Assembly (NCBI RefSeq): GCF_012932915.1
Contig: NZ_VCQU01000008.1
Span: 248,001 to 312,000 of the forward strand
Direction of reading: 5' to 3'
DNA length: 64,000 nt
DNA from: Antrihabitans stalactiti
GTDB lineage: Bacteria > Actinomycetota > Actinomycetes > Mycobacteriales > Mycobacteriaceae
Part shown: one piece after another, positions 45,154 through 54,963 of the stretch
Layout: each line of letters opens with the position of its first letter
Numbering within the stretch: position 1 is the first letter of the stretch
Notes under the pieces: model-generated
What the model saw: only the letters and a program-made list of their open reading frames with translations
The model's database searches: none
What the model was told of the DNA's origin: nothing
Position numbers and translations under genes: made by a program

Positions 45154-47063
45154 GGCAAATCCCGGTACAAGGCCAGCTCCGGCTTATCAATCGGCACCAC
45201 AAACCGGCGATCCAGGAAGCGGTTGCCACGCTCGCAGGTTGTCTCGGAGAGAAATAGGCAGACGTGGCATGCCGCACCGTGCAAGAAGTCGGCGTGTGGC
45301 TGCGGTAGCCGTTCGGAACACAGCGGGTCGGACGAGCATCGGCACGCATCGGAAAGTGCCTTGCGTGTAAGCCGTACGAGACGCTCGGGTTCAGCCTGGG
45401 AGACCAATCCCCCGAGAGTGCCCTCCGCATCAGGAACGGCCGTGTAGATCAGGATGCCGGTGCGTGGGTCATCGTCGGTGCCCGCGTAGATACGTTCGGA
45501 AAGACTGGCCGAGTTATATCCGCAGTCGAGCGCGATCGCGCGAATCAGTAAGTGCGACAACGAGTGCAGGGCGATGTAGCGCGCGCCTGGCCAGTTCTTC
45601 ATCGGGTCGAACGGCCCGCGAATGCGATCCGAATACCGGTTCTCGCGGAACCGCGCATAGGCGGCCCTGTGTCGATTCATTGCTGCTGAATCTTCGACGC
45701 GGTTCTCCCAGTCGTGTAGGAGTTCCTCAGGTACGCGAAGGAATATGCCCTCGCCGCGCACCTCACTCGCGGGTACCCATGTCGGATCGTCGCGTGAAAG
45801 CGGTGCGGGAGTGACGAGTTCGGGATCGTCTGGGTCCGGGGAGTCGAGGCGAGTAAATCCGACGAGTGCCCGCACTTCTCGGAGTCGCTCGGCTTGGACA
45901 ACATCGGCGAACACCGTCTTGAGTTCCGCGGGTACGCCGTCAGGATCACGCCGCAGGGTGAAATCGTCCGTAGGCTCGGGAAATTGGTCAGCGGAGAACA
46001 CATCCCACTCGGGTGTTCTGAGGTCTGGGTATCCTGCGGGTTCTTCCGTGCTGGTACCGCCCGATGCCCTCTGGGCAAGCAGTCGTTCGACGGTGTCCCA
46101 AATCTGGTCGTCGGTCCACCGATCGAGTTCCCGAAACGCGACTACGTTCGCGCGACCGTACTCGTACATGGACTTTGGCAACTGCGACACCTGGTCCCAG
46201 TACTTCTCGACTAGGGTCCCCAGCTCCCCGGCGGCAGTCCTGGGTACCGCCAGTGCCGAGAGGGTTTGGGCGAACCACTGATTCGAGGCGCCGATGACGA
46301 GCATCTTCGGTTGCTCTGTGCATCCGCCAGCCTGAAAGTGGTTTCCGAGGTGAGGGTGGCGGCCGCGGCACCGAGGAAGATTTTCTGCTCCCCGTGCGCC
46401 CATTGCCTGTCGAATGTTGCGATGTGCGCTGCAGTTGACGCAGCGGATCTCGACGTTCGCACCGATGTTGCCGCCGCGGTCGTCCATCTGCAGCCGGGGG
46501 TGGCTGACATCGGGGCATCCTCCACCCTGATGCACGAAATGGGTGTACGGAAACTCATCGAGATGTCCCGCAGTGCAGGCGAGTACGAATCGTGCCGCGA
46601 CGGCGAGCGGTCGCTTGCCCGAGCGTTTGCGCGGGCAGTTTGTATGGAAGAAGCGCGCGTCATGCGGTCGGCGAGGCTTGTCGTTCTCGAAGCCGAATAC
46701 TTGAGAGTCGATGGGCGCGAGCTCATTGCAGGCGCTGCATCGGAGCCACGCCGGGAAGGGGGTCACAGGCACTCCGACACGGGCGGCTGGTCCGCTCGGA
46801 TCTGTATCGACTCCATCCATCCAAGGCGCCGGTCGCAGTTGCGTCACCCACCGCTTGCCGGGAAGGGCTCTGACGCCGGCAAGTAGGCGAGGCTCGGCAA
46901 TCTCCTCCGACTCGGGAACAGCGTCGTAGCGCCAATCATCGAGGCCGCGCACAAGAACTGAAAAGTTCGGGAGGTCTACGAGCGAGCCAACTCCGCTTGT
47001 AAACATCAGATGGCTCGGTCTCACAGATCCGACTCGTCGACGATAACGCTCGCGGTCTGTCAT
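45150..47063 (-). CDS. drmB: DISARM DUF1998 protein DrmB
   Basis: This 637-residue protein has the DrmB layout: N-terminal RRVGSVRPSHLMFTSGVGSLVDLP, a zinc pair CSACNE near 110, CTAGHLDEFPYTHFVH, a second pair CVNCSAH, and a C-terminal DUF1998 region (YIALHSLSHLLIRAIALDCGY, CRCSSDPLC, GAACHVCLFLSETTCERGN). DrmB binds the DrmA helicase, and the DrmAB complex recognises DNA with free 5' ends. It overlaps both neighbours by ATGA (drmA stop, drmC start). All conserved cysteines appear present, so the protein should be functional. Confidence 0.93.
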   Translation of the reverse strand: MTDRERYRRRVGSVRPSHLMFTSGVGSLVDLPNFSVLVRGLDDWRYDAVPESEEIAEPRLLAGVRALPGKRWVTQLRPAPWMDGVDTDPSGPAARVGVPVTPFPAWLRCSACNELAPIDSQVFGFENDKPRRPHDARFFHTNCPRKRSGKRPLAVAARFVLACTAGHLDEFPYTHFVHQGGGCPDVSHPRLQMDDRGGNIGANVEIRCVNCSAHRNIRQAMGARGAENLPRCRGRHPHLGNHFQAGGCTEQPKMLVIGASNQWFAQTLSALAVPRTAAGELGTLVEKYWDQVSQLPKSMYEYGRANVVAFRELDRWTDDQIWDTVERLLAQRASGGTSTEEPAGYPDLRTPEWDVFSADQFPEPTDDFTLRRDPDGVPAELKTVFADVVQAERLREVRALVGFTRLDSPDPDDPELVTPAPLSRDDPTWVPASEVRGEGIFLRVPEELLHDWENRVEDSAAMNRHRAAYARFRENRYSDRIRGPFDPMKNWPGARYIALHSLSHLLIRAIALDCGYNSASLSERIYAGTDDDPRTGILIYTAVPDAEGTLGGLVSQAEPERLVRLTRKALSDACRCSSDPLCSERLPQPHADFLHGAACHVCLFLSETTCERGNRFLDRRFVVPIDKPELALYRDLP

Positions 47064-50000
47064 GACTTCACCCCTTGGTCTGGCGGCTCGGCGAGTTCAG
47101 ATCCGCCGAGATCGTCGCCAACGTCGGAATCGGCCGTGTCGGCGCTGGCACCATCGTCGGAGGTTGTGAAGGACCAGGCCGGGGCTCCGAACATCGGGTT
47201 GGTAAGCTCGCCGCCCCCAGGCAGCACGAGGTTGATCTCGTTCTCGGTCTCGCGCATCGAGAAGCCAACAGTTGTATCTGTCCACCGACCCTCACCAGCC
47301 TTGGTTAGGAGACCGACAAGGCGTTGCTGGCCATCGGATCCGGTGTCGTAACCCAAGCGGGTCGAGCCTGCCTTCCGTTGATTCCAGATGTCTGTGAGGC
47401 GCCGGATCCGCTCGGCCAGATAGCTGCGCCCGCGCGCACCGGCTATCGCATCGGCGCGAGTCAGCATCCGATCAACGACTTTGGCCACCTCTGTGCCCTC
47501 AAGATCCACGTCCTGCGCGTCACCGTTTCGAGAATGGCTGTCGGCGATGTTTCGAACTGCTGCAACGAAAGTGGCGGTGGTACCACGATCCAGTGCGCGA
47601 CGCGTAAAGGGGGTCACTGACAGTGCTTCCACCTGCCGGTAAAAGGTTGCGTGGTAGTGCTCGAAGTCTTCGTAATGAGCAAGATCGCGCGGTCGGGTCC
47701 AGTTGTAGAGCGTGACGACCAGCCCAGGTCGCTTGGAATCGCGACCCACACGCGAGGATGCCTGGATGTATTCGGCGGTGTTTTTCGGCTGACCGGTGAC
47801 CACCATCAACCCCCAGCGTGAAACGTCGACGCCAACTTGCAACATCGACGTCGCGAGTACAACGTCCACCGGTGTCGTATCTGCGCGACTCCGCGCACTC
47901 CATTTGTCTGCAATAGGGTGCGTCGCCGTCCGGTCTTTGTTCGCCGGCAGCTTCTTGTTCGCTTGCATGACGTCGCGAATGTTTTCGAGGATTGCGCGGC
48001 GGCGCTCGCTCGTATCGACGTCCGGATCGAAGCCGATTTCTAGTTGCTTGAGTACCTCGCTGATGTCTCCCGAAGAGATGCGGGATGTCAGTTCTTGCGT
48101 ATTGAGCATCTGGGTGCCGCTGATAATTCGGTCGGACAGGCCGCGCGCGCGACCTCTGCGACGAACACGGGTTGTCACGTCGTCGTCGATGTAGCGCCGC
48201 ATTCCCGCTAGCTCACGCGTGGCATTGAAGTAGCCGACCAATGTCATGTAAGGGTCGGCGGCTTGACCGTGGCGGTCGAACAAGGTCTGACCGGCCAGCA
48301 AAAGGACCTCGGCGAGCCGTATTTCAGCCGACTTGAGTCGCACACCGTGTGCGCAGACCCCGAGATAGCGGCGGCCGGGATTTTCCGCGGTGACCGGAAT
48401 TTGGGCGGAGAAGAACGTGTCGGCGATGTCGATCACCTGCGGAGGGAAGATTTCCAGATCGCGACCGAAAACCCCGCGAACCTGGTCGGCGGCACGCTTA
48501 GTAGTCGCGGTCGATGCGACAATCTTTGGCCCAGTCTCGTTGCCCGACGGCGTCGTCCACGTTGTCAGTTGGTCGACTGCCGCCTCGAACAAGCCGACTG
48601 TCGTGCCAAGTGCTCCGGATATTAGATGCAGCTCGTCCTGGATGATGAGGTCAGGCGGCCGCAGACGAATTGTTGGCTCGCTCGCGACGGCTGGCAGATT
48701 GCCCTTCTTGTTGTGCCTTCCGCCGCAACCGATCTTTGCGTCGAGATCGTGGTGTCGATAGCCGTGCCGAGGGCATCGTTCCCGCACGCGCCCGAACAGC
48801 AGTCCAGCGAATCCGCGCCAAGGTAGCTGCGCCAGTTTGTCGACGGTCGCGATGACAAGACTCGGAAGATACCGGTAGATCTCCTCATCCACGGTGAGAA
48901 TGGGTAGCCCCTCGGCGGATTGAGTGCGCGAGAAAGGACATGAGGTGGCGCCCTCCGCGTTACTGCAGAAGAGCAGCACTCGACGGGCATCCGCGCGGGC
49001 GAGTAGGTCGCGGTGGGCGAGGAGGCGGGTTCCACACCAAGGGCACCTCAGTGTCTGCAGCACGCTCGTGCGCTTGCCTTCGCCGGCCTCGCGAGCTTCG
49101 GCGATTTGGTCCTCGGCATCCTTGTACCAATTGGGGGATACGCCGCCGCCAACCCACAAACCGATGCGGAATGGCTCCTTTCCCCAAGTCTGCTCGTCTT
49201 CTTGACGGATCACTTCACATGCGCAGACAAGTGCTGCCGCGCGCTGAAACTGTTGCGCCGTTAGCAGCCGAAGTGTGTAGCGCATCAACACCGCGACTCC
49301 GGCTGCTCCACTTCGCGCCAGTTCGCCGGCTCCAATCACTTTTTGCATGCGCCGAATCGCGAACGTGTACGCGGTCAGCCCCAGGTACGCCTCCGTCTTT
49401 CCGCCGCCCGTCGGGAAGAAAAGCAAGTCGACTGTGGCGGTGGCTGCGGCTGCGCGTTCGGGATTGTCGGGGTCGGTGAGAGGCTGCAGGTTAAGCAGGA
49501 CGAACGCCAACTGAAACGGCCGCCACATAGCGGCCTTGGGGCCGCGGCTGTTTACCTCGTCGAGTGCGTCAGCGTAGCCCACGGCAGAACCCTCCCGAAT
49601 ACGGCCGATCTCTGTCCGCCGTCTTTGGTCAGCCATGGCTCGGTTCGCGAAATGGAACGCACGCAACGCATCTGCGTGGCGAGGGTTGTCTGCGTCGGTG
49701 AGTAGCACGATGCCTGAGCGGATCCGGTTGGCGGCGCGACGGGCGTTGAGGATCGCTGTCTGTGCGGCGGGACGCAACGCATCCGGTAGATCGGCGACAT
49801 CCGCTTCTTGCTTGTTTAGCCAATCATCGTAACCGTCAGCGAGTGGGGTGAGTCCGATGCGGAGGTTTTCGGCACTAGCCGTGGCGAGCTCGTCCATTCT
49901 CAATTCAACCGCGGCAAGGGGGCTTCCTTCCGTGACGTCAGCGTTGGTCGAGGCAACGTCATACGTAGGAAGCCATGTGGTTTCGAGTTTGTCGGCGCGT

Positions 50001-50911
50001 CTTGAGTTGTCGGCAACATACGCATGAACTGCGACGTTGCGGCCCGCCGCAAATTTGAGGTTCTTCCGGTAGAGCAGCCGCAAGTGCAGCTCTTCGGGGT
50101 CGTCGTCGCTAACCGGCGCGCTATCGAGTGGATCGTCTATGGGGAGGAACACTGGCGAGGCGCCGTCGAGAGCGGTGACGGAGAGTGCGGTCTGGAACAG
50201 CCAGGAGGTGTCCTTGTTTGTGGGCGCCTCAAGCTGGTTGTTAATGAGCGTCAACTCGACAGTGCGCGAGTACTCCTTCTCCCGGACTGCGACGGCGAGA
50301 TACACACACGGTGTATCCGGATCGGTCGCCGTCAGTGGAATCCGCTGGTCGCCCTCGTCATCCACTCGGACTTCGCGTGTGAATGAGATCGGTTCGCGCC
50401 CCCAAACAGTTCGTTTCTTGCCGTCGTCGTCCTCGGTCTCGTGCTTGCCGTAGATTCCCCAGGACGACGTCACCGCGATCGCTCGGGTGGCTGCATCGAG
50501 GCAGAAGGACAAGCCCATCGAAGACGCCCAGATGCGGCCGAGATTCTGCGTTGTAAGGACTTCGGGAAGCTCGCCGCCCTCCTCACCTCGGGCATCGCCG
50601 CTCACACCCGCCTCAGTGTCCGCCATCTCGTTTGCATCGTCGAGGCTGGATTCCGGCTGATGGCGAGGGCCAAGCATTCCAACCAGGTAACGCTCGCGTG
50701 GTCCTGCCGAGCGAGGCGGGAACCGTTCGGTTCCGCCGTCCCAAGGACCCAATAAATCCCGCGCGATCAGCTCTTGCAGCTCGCTACGAACCTCGAAGCT
50801 CCCCGCATTTTCAAAGGCTTGTGGAATAGCCAGGGGCGGGAGAAGGTACTCCGGCTGTCCGGACTCTGCTGCGTCATCACTGGGGGCACCGATTTTGGAG
50901 TTTGGCGGCAT
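47060..50911 (-). CDS. drmA: DISARM helicase DrmA
   Basis: This is a 1283-residue superfamily 2 helicase. Walker A FFPTGGGKTEAYLGL lies near residue 500, motif II is DLIIQDELHLISGALG, and the second lobe has LQVGVDVSRWGLMVVTG and QASSRVGRDSKRPG. A four-cysteine insert (CPWCGTRL with CSNAEGATSC) sits between them. With DrmB it forms the DNA-sensing and translocating core of DISARM in the cytoplasm. ATG 50911 has AGAGAGG eight bases upstream and shares one base with the last codon of the drmMI frame (TGATG). An upstream in-frame ATG at 50938 has no ribosome site. Confidence 0.94.
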   Translation of the reverse strand: MPPNSKIGAPSDDAAESGQPEYLLPPLAIPQAFENAGSFEVRSELQELIARDLLGPWDGGTERFPPRSAGPRERYLVGMLGPRHQPESSLDDANEMADTEAGVSGDARGEEGGELPEVLTTQNLGRIWASSMGLSFCLDAATRAIAVTSSWGIYGKHETEDDDGKKRTVWGREPISFTREVRVDDEGDQRIPLTATDPDTPCVYLAVAVREKEYSRTVELTLINNQLEAPTNKDTSWLFQTALSVTALDGASPVFLPIDDPLDSAPVSDDDPEELHLRLLYRKNLKFAAGRNVAVHAYVADNSRRADKLETTWLPTYDVASTNADVTEGSPLAAVELRMDELATASAENLRIGLTPLADGYDDWLNKQEADVADLPDALRPAAQTAILNARRAANRIRSGIVLLTDADNPRHADALRAFHFANRAMADQRRRTEIGRIREGSAVGYADALDEVNSRGPKAAMWRPFQLAFVLLNLQPLTDPDNPERAAAATATVDLLFFPTGGGKTEAYLGLTAYTFAIRRMQKVIGAGELARSGAAGVAVLMRYTLRLLTAQQFQRAAALVCACEVIRQEDEQTWGKEPFRIGLWVGGGVSPNWYKDAEDQIAEAREAGEGKRTSVLQTLRCPWCGTRLLAHRDLLARADARRVLLFCSNAEGATSCPFSRTQSAEGLPILTVDEEIYRYLPSLVIATVDKLAQLPWRGFAGLLFGRVRERCPRHGYRHHDLDAKIGCGGRHNKKGNLPAVASEPTIRLRPPDLIIQDELHLISGALGTTVGLFEAAVDQLTTWTTPSGNETGPKIVASTATTKRAADQVRGVFGRDLEIFPPQVIDIADTFFSAQIPVTAENPGRRYLGVCAHGVRLKSAEIRLAEVLLLAGQTLFDRHGQAADPYMTLVGYFNATRELAGMRRYIDDDVTTRVRRRGRARGLSDRIISGTQMLNTQELTSRISSGDISEVLKQLEIGFDPDVDTSERRRAILENIRDVMQANKKLPANKDRTATHPIADKWSARSRADTTPVDVVLATSMLQVGVDVSRWGLMVVTGQPKNTAEYIQASSRVGRDSKRPGLVVTLYNWTRPRDLAHYEDFEHYHATFYRQVEALSVTPFTRRALDRGTTATFVAAVRNIADSHSRNGDAQDVDLEGTEVAKVVDRMLTRADAIAGARGRSYLAERIRRLTDIWNQRKAGSTRLGYDTGSDGQQRLVGLLTKAGEGRWTDTTVGFSMRETENEINLVLPGGGELTNPMFGAPAWSFTTSDDGASADTADSDVGDDLGGSELAEPPDQGVKS

Positions 50912-51714
50912 CAGAAGAGCCTCTCTTCGTTCCCGCATCGTCGCTCTGTGTCGTGGAGGCCCTGCGCAACCTCGTCCGCGTAACGATCGTGGTTGAGCTC
51001 TAAAAGGCTGTCGAGAATTTCGCGTTGCGCCGCCGGGGCGACTGTGTATCGGACTTCACGCCCGATCTTATGGAACCCATGGTCGAGCCCGCCGACCTTC
51101 GCAACGCGGTCTGCCCACCCGTATGCGCGCACAATAGCCTCATCGATCGCGCGGTGTATGGCACGCAATTCCTTGATGTCGGCGTCGGTGCAAGTCGGAT
51201 CGAAGACGAGATTATACGTTTTAGTCAAGCCGGAGCCTCGCGCAAGCAGTACATCTGCACGAAAGGTGTCGAGATAAGAGCCGAGATCTCGCATTTCATC
51301 GGTAAGAGCAGGCATGGCAAATGTCTGAAAGACGTCCGTAGGTATATAGCGAATTCGAGTTTCAAGCGTGGACCCACGCGATTCTACCCACAAAAAGTGG
51401 ACGGAACTTGAGAGAATTGCGAGCATCGCGGTGTCGTCGGTGGCAAAAACTACGAGCATATGAGAAAAAACTTGCCCGGTTGGAGCCATCACCGGAATCA
51501 CTGATCGACTCGTCTGCGCAATAACCACAACTCGGTCGAGATTAGCGATCGCACGCACCATACCGGGCCGTTTGTCGGCGTACTGCCAATAACGCTGTGG
51601 GAGTGGCTTCCGAAGAACGAACTCGCCATTTGCTTTTTTGCGTTGCCTTTCCGGGCGTACGTAATTATCGACGATTTCGAAAGCCGCTGGGTAGGTCTTT
51701 GCGCGACTCTCACT
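50911..51714 (-). pseudogene. drmMI: 3' part of drmMI, cut off from its start by an in-frame TGA
   Basis: This stretch is in the same frame as the 1082-residue methyltransferase gene upstream and is separated from it only by the TGA at 51715-51717. Translation past that codon reads SESRAKTYPAAFEIVDNYV, then GEFVLRKPLPQRYWQYADKRPG, then FSHMLVVFATDD. This is the normal target-recognition and C-terminal region of class 1 DISARM and related N6-adenine methyltransferases. It ends with a stop that overlaps the drmA ATG, so the original gene ran from 54963 to 50911 (about 1350 codons). Internal ATG or GTG codons near 51561 could start a 216-residue fragment, but without an obvious ribosome site. 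Confidence 0.85.
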
Positions 51715-54700
51715 TCAGTCGTGAAAGTCGACAACCCACCGACTGCACGAGCATGTCGGACTAGTATTCAGATCCTGTCCGTTCAAGTATGGAAACAGCA
51801 CTTCTCTGTACTTGGGATCCTGTCCAATAAGGGCTCGCGCTGCCGCTGGCTCCATGGTGAATCCGAGGCCGAGGACGATGCTTCCCTGGAATGAGATCTC
51901 CTGATTCGACGACAACCGGAACGGCTGACCGTTTACCCGTGACGACGCGTCTAGAGCACTGGTAATGCCTTCGACGGCGACTCCATCCAGCACAAACTTG
52001 GCGCCATTACCCACGGGTGCTCGGGTCGTCCACACGGCACAAAACTCCAACGCTGCGGACTTTGACGGCCACGGCCTACTTTTAATTGCCTGTCGTATGG
52101 ACACCCCGTTCCTCACCAGTTGGTCCAATCCAACTTCGCGCGTATCGCCTTGCGACAGAGTGTTCGTCGCGATCAGGCCTGCCTGCCCGCGACTGTTTAG
52201 AAGGACATGTGCGCGCAGTGCAAAGTAAGCAATCATGTCGGCGTTACCTTTGACTCCACCGCCGATGGCGTTTACGAGGTAGTCCCGGTATGCGGTGCCC
52301 ATCGGCCCGGTGATTCTCTTGCCTCCGAGAAACGGAGGGTTTCCGATCACTGCGTCAAATCCGCCGCGTTCAAATACCTCGGGAAAGGTTAGCGGCCAAT
52401 GAAGAGGTTTGCGATCGAATCCACCCACGGGCTGGTCCGTTCGCAGCCATTTTGCCAGCTCCGCTCTCACCTCCGCTTCGTCCCGATCGGCACGTTCGGC
52501 CTGGCCCGCGGCCGCGATGGAACCGTCTCGCAGTCCACGTTCTCCGGTGCGTGCGTGTGCCAGCGCTGATCCGACGCAGAGGTCGGCGAATATCCTAGCC
52601 CTGCCGGTTGTTAGGTGTAATCCGTGCAAGATCGATCGCTTGCGGTTCAGACCCTCGAGCGTCGTGCCGTCCACCGTGGACACCAATCGCCGTGTCTCCG
52701 CAGTCTCGGCTACGAGCTCGCGTATTCCAGCAGTGAAGTCGATCAGTCCGCGCTTGTGGATCTCTCGTCCAGCTTGTGGGTCCATGTGCATGTACTCGAG
52801 CTGTTCGATGGATGTTATGCCAAGCAGCGAGTCACCGCTCAAAAGTCGATCATCGAGAAAGGTGAATGGCCGGCGGGAATCCATGGAGACCAGCCAAAGG
52901 GAGAGCTTGGCCATTTCGACGGCCATCGGATTTATGTCGACCCCGTAGAGGCAGTGCTCGATGATCTCTCGACGAGACTCCACCACAACGTGGTCGTCTT
53001 CAGCAACAATGTTGTCGACCAGGATCCGGCCGCTTGCCCGTTCGTCACCTTCCCGGGTCCAAGCCTCGATCAACCTGTCGCCGAGGTAACGGGCGGCCGC
53101 AACCAGGAACGCTGCTGAGCCCATCGCGATGTCGGCAATTTTCAACTCAAGAATCTCGGAGCTGGGTTTGGGCTTCCAGTCATCTCTTGCCGCGGTTTGG
53201 AGCGGGCCTGGTTCGTAAACAAGGGGCTCGAGCGCGCCCTCGACAACCTGTTCCGCGAGAAAGCGGGGGGTGTAATGCGTCCCTGTGTTCTTACGTAGAG
53301 GCGACTCTGTGACGTATAGCTCTCCCGGCATCACAACAACAGGGAGCCCGCGAAGGTCGGATCGAATGATGCCGTATAGCGGCAGTAGGCGCTGGGCCAG
53401 TGGATAGTCACCGCGCACCATTGAGAGGAGCCGTTTACGAGCATCCTCGTATTCTGTGCCTGACATGGGCGCCAGACGTTTAGCTAGGGCAACGGGTGAT
53501 CCGATTCCCGACGGGTTGTACTTCTCCGACAGTTTTGCAGCGAAAGCTGAGTTGTCGCCGCATAGCGCGGCGAGGCCTTCAAGGTCTTGCAGCCGAACCT
53601 CTTCTTCGACACCCTCCTTGCCGATCAACCCAAGTACTACGTCGTCGGCGCGAAAGCCGTCAAACGAGAGCAGGCCCTCATAAACGTAGCCGATCTGTTC
53701 AACATCTAGGGCGCGAAACGACAGCGTTCGGCGCTCGCGAAGTTTTCCCTTTCCAATTTGAACAAACTGCACGGCACGCAACATGTGCAGCACTGTGCGA
53801 TCGTCGATATTCAGGGGCAACCACGCGAAAGTATCAGGGTCGAACAGTGATCCGTCGTGCCCGTGCATCGTCAGACGCGGATGGTTCACACCGTGATAGA
53901 CAGCGCCGAAAAGTGCGAGTAGCCGGTGCCAGCCGAGATACGTGTGTTCCAGATCGTCTTCGGATCCATCGAGCGCACGCTCCTCCAGCTCAGCACACAG
54001 GCGAGCGGCCGAGTACGCCGTCGAGTAAAGGTCGTTATCTGACGGGAGTAATCCGCGTTCCTCGGCAAATAGGAGGAACACGACTCGCATCATCACCGAT
54101 ACGGCCCCTCGGTACACGTCGTGCGCATCGATCTGACTCAGGCCGGTCTCGCCCCGTCTCCTCAGCTCACTATCTGCGCGGCCAATTGCCGCGACCAGCA
54201 ACTCGACGGCCTGGCGGACCTGCACACCGAGCGCTTCGGTGATCTCTTCTTGAGAGTCCTTACTCCGCTCCAGAAGTGCACCGAGGCGCTCATTGTCGGG
54301 TACTCCAAAGGCCCTGCGCCGGCATAGCAAGGAAACGAATGCACGAACCACATCTCGCTCGCCGGCATCGCCCCAGGCGACAGCGTCGAACACCGCTGTC
54401 GTGGTCACGCCACCCCGGGGAGCCCACACCAACGCCCACCATCGCCCGTCGGTTGCCATGCCGAGTTCGATGTCGTGGTGACGGCACAGCCTTGCCAAGC
54501 GATCTACCGTTGTGGCAGACCAGGGCTCACCCTGAATGCGCGCGGTTGGAGCGGTACCCGATTCGCAAATGATCCCGAGAATCCGTGTAGTGGTCGGCTT
54601 CGCGTCTTCGTCCGGCTCCACGAGTGCGAACGACGGCGTCACCAGACTGTCGTGCTCTGGCACCTCCATCTGCAGAGCGTCGAGATCGCGTGTGAGGAGC

Positions 54701-54963
54701 GTGTCGCCCCAACCGAGGAGATCGTGGAGCACGTAGTCGATCCAGGCTTGCTGGCCGCCGCGCGCGTCGGCCTGCCATTCACTGTGCGCTCGCCGAAGGC
54801 GTTCTCGTTCGGGCTTTTCCAGCGCATCAAGTGTCGGCCATGTCTGCCGAAGTACTGATAGCGAGAGGAACGGGCCGCTTACCTCTATTAGCCCGAGCCA
54901 GTCGCGGTGCTGTTCGGTGCTGTCGGGAACCCTAGGCCGGGCGGGTCGGTGGTATGCGCTCAT
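51715..54963 (-). CDS. drmMI: DISARM adenine methyltransferase DrmMI, N-terminal 1082 residues only
   Basis: This is the N-terminal part of the class 1 DISARM N6-adenine DNA methyltransferase. It has a KNTGTHYTPRFLAEQ segment near residue 560, the SAM-binding motif I IADIAMGSAAFL near 609-620, and the catalytic NPPF at 875-878 (FDAVIGNPPFLGG). It ends WVVDFHD and then a TGA, exactly where this family normally continues with a tryptophan (INF.DW type). The target-recognition region follows in the same frame beyond the stop. A TGG to TGA change would explain it. The catalytic domain is complete but DNA target recognition would be lost unless the stop is read through. It overlaps drmD by ATGA. 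Confidence 0.88.
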   Translation of the reverse strand: MSAYHRPARPRVPDSTEQHRDWLGLIEVSGPFLSLSVLRQTWPTLDALEKPERERLRRAHSEWQADARGGQQAWIDYVLHDLLGWGDTLLTRDLDALQMEVPEHDSLVTPSFALVEPDEDAKPTTTRILGIICESGTAPTARIQGEPWSATTVDRLARLCRHHDIELGMATDGRWWALVWAPRGGVTTTAVFDAVAWGDAGERDVVRAFVSLLCRRRAFGVPDNERLGALLERSKDSQEEITEALGVQVRQAVELLVAAIGRADSELRRRGETGLSQIDAHDVYRGAVSVMMRVVFLLFAEERGLLPSDNDLYSTAYSAARLCAELEERALDGSEDDLEHTYLGWHRLLALFGAVYHGVNHPRLTMHGHDGSLFDPDTFAWLPLNIDDRTVLHMLRAVQFVQIGKGKLRERRTLSFRALDVEQIGYVYEGLLSFDGFRADDVVLGLIGKEGVEEEVRLQDLEGLAALCGDNSAFAAKLSEKYNPSGIGSPVALAKRLAPMSGTEYEDARKRLLSMVRGDYPLAQRLLPLYGIIRSDLRGLPVVVMPGELYVTESPLRKNTGTHYTPRFLAEQVVEGALEPLVYEPGPLQTAARDDWKPKPSSEILELKIADIAMGSAAFLVAAARYLGDRLIEAWTREGDERASGRILVDNIVAEDDHVVVESRREIIEHCLYGVDINPMAVEMAKLSLWLVSMDSRRPFTFLDDRLLSGDSLLGITSIEQLEYMHMDPQAGREIHKRGLIDFTAGIRELVAETAETRRLVSTVDGTTLEGLNRKRSILHGLHLTTGRARIFADLCVGSALAHARTGERGLRDGSIAAAGQAERADRDEAEVRAELAKWLRTDQPVGGFDRKPLHWPLTFPEVFERGGFDAVIGNPPFLGGKRITGPMGTAYRDYLVNAIGGGVKGNADMIAYFALRAHVLLNSRGQAGLIATNTLSQGDTREVGLDQLVRNGVSIRQAIKSRPWPSKSAALEFCAVWTTRAPVGNGAKFVLDGVAVEGITSALDASSRVNGQPFRLSSNQEISFQGSIVLGLGFTMEPAAARALIGQDPKYREVLFPYLNGQDLNTSPTCSCSRWVVDFHD

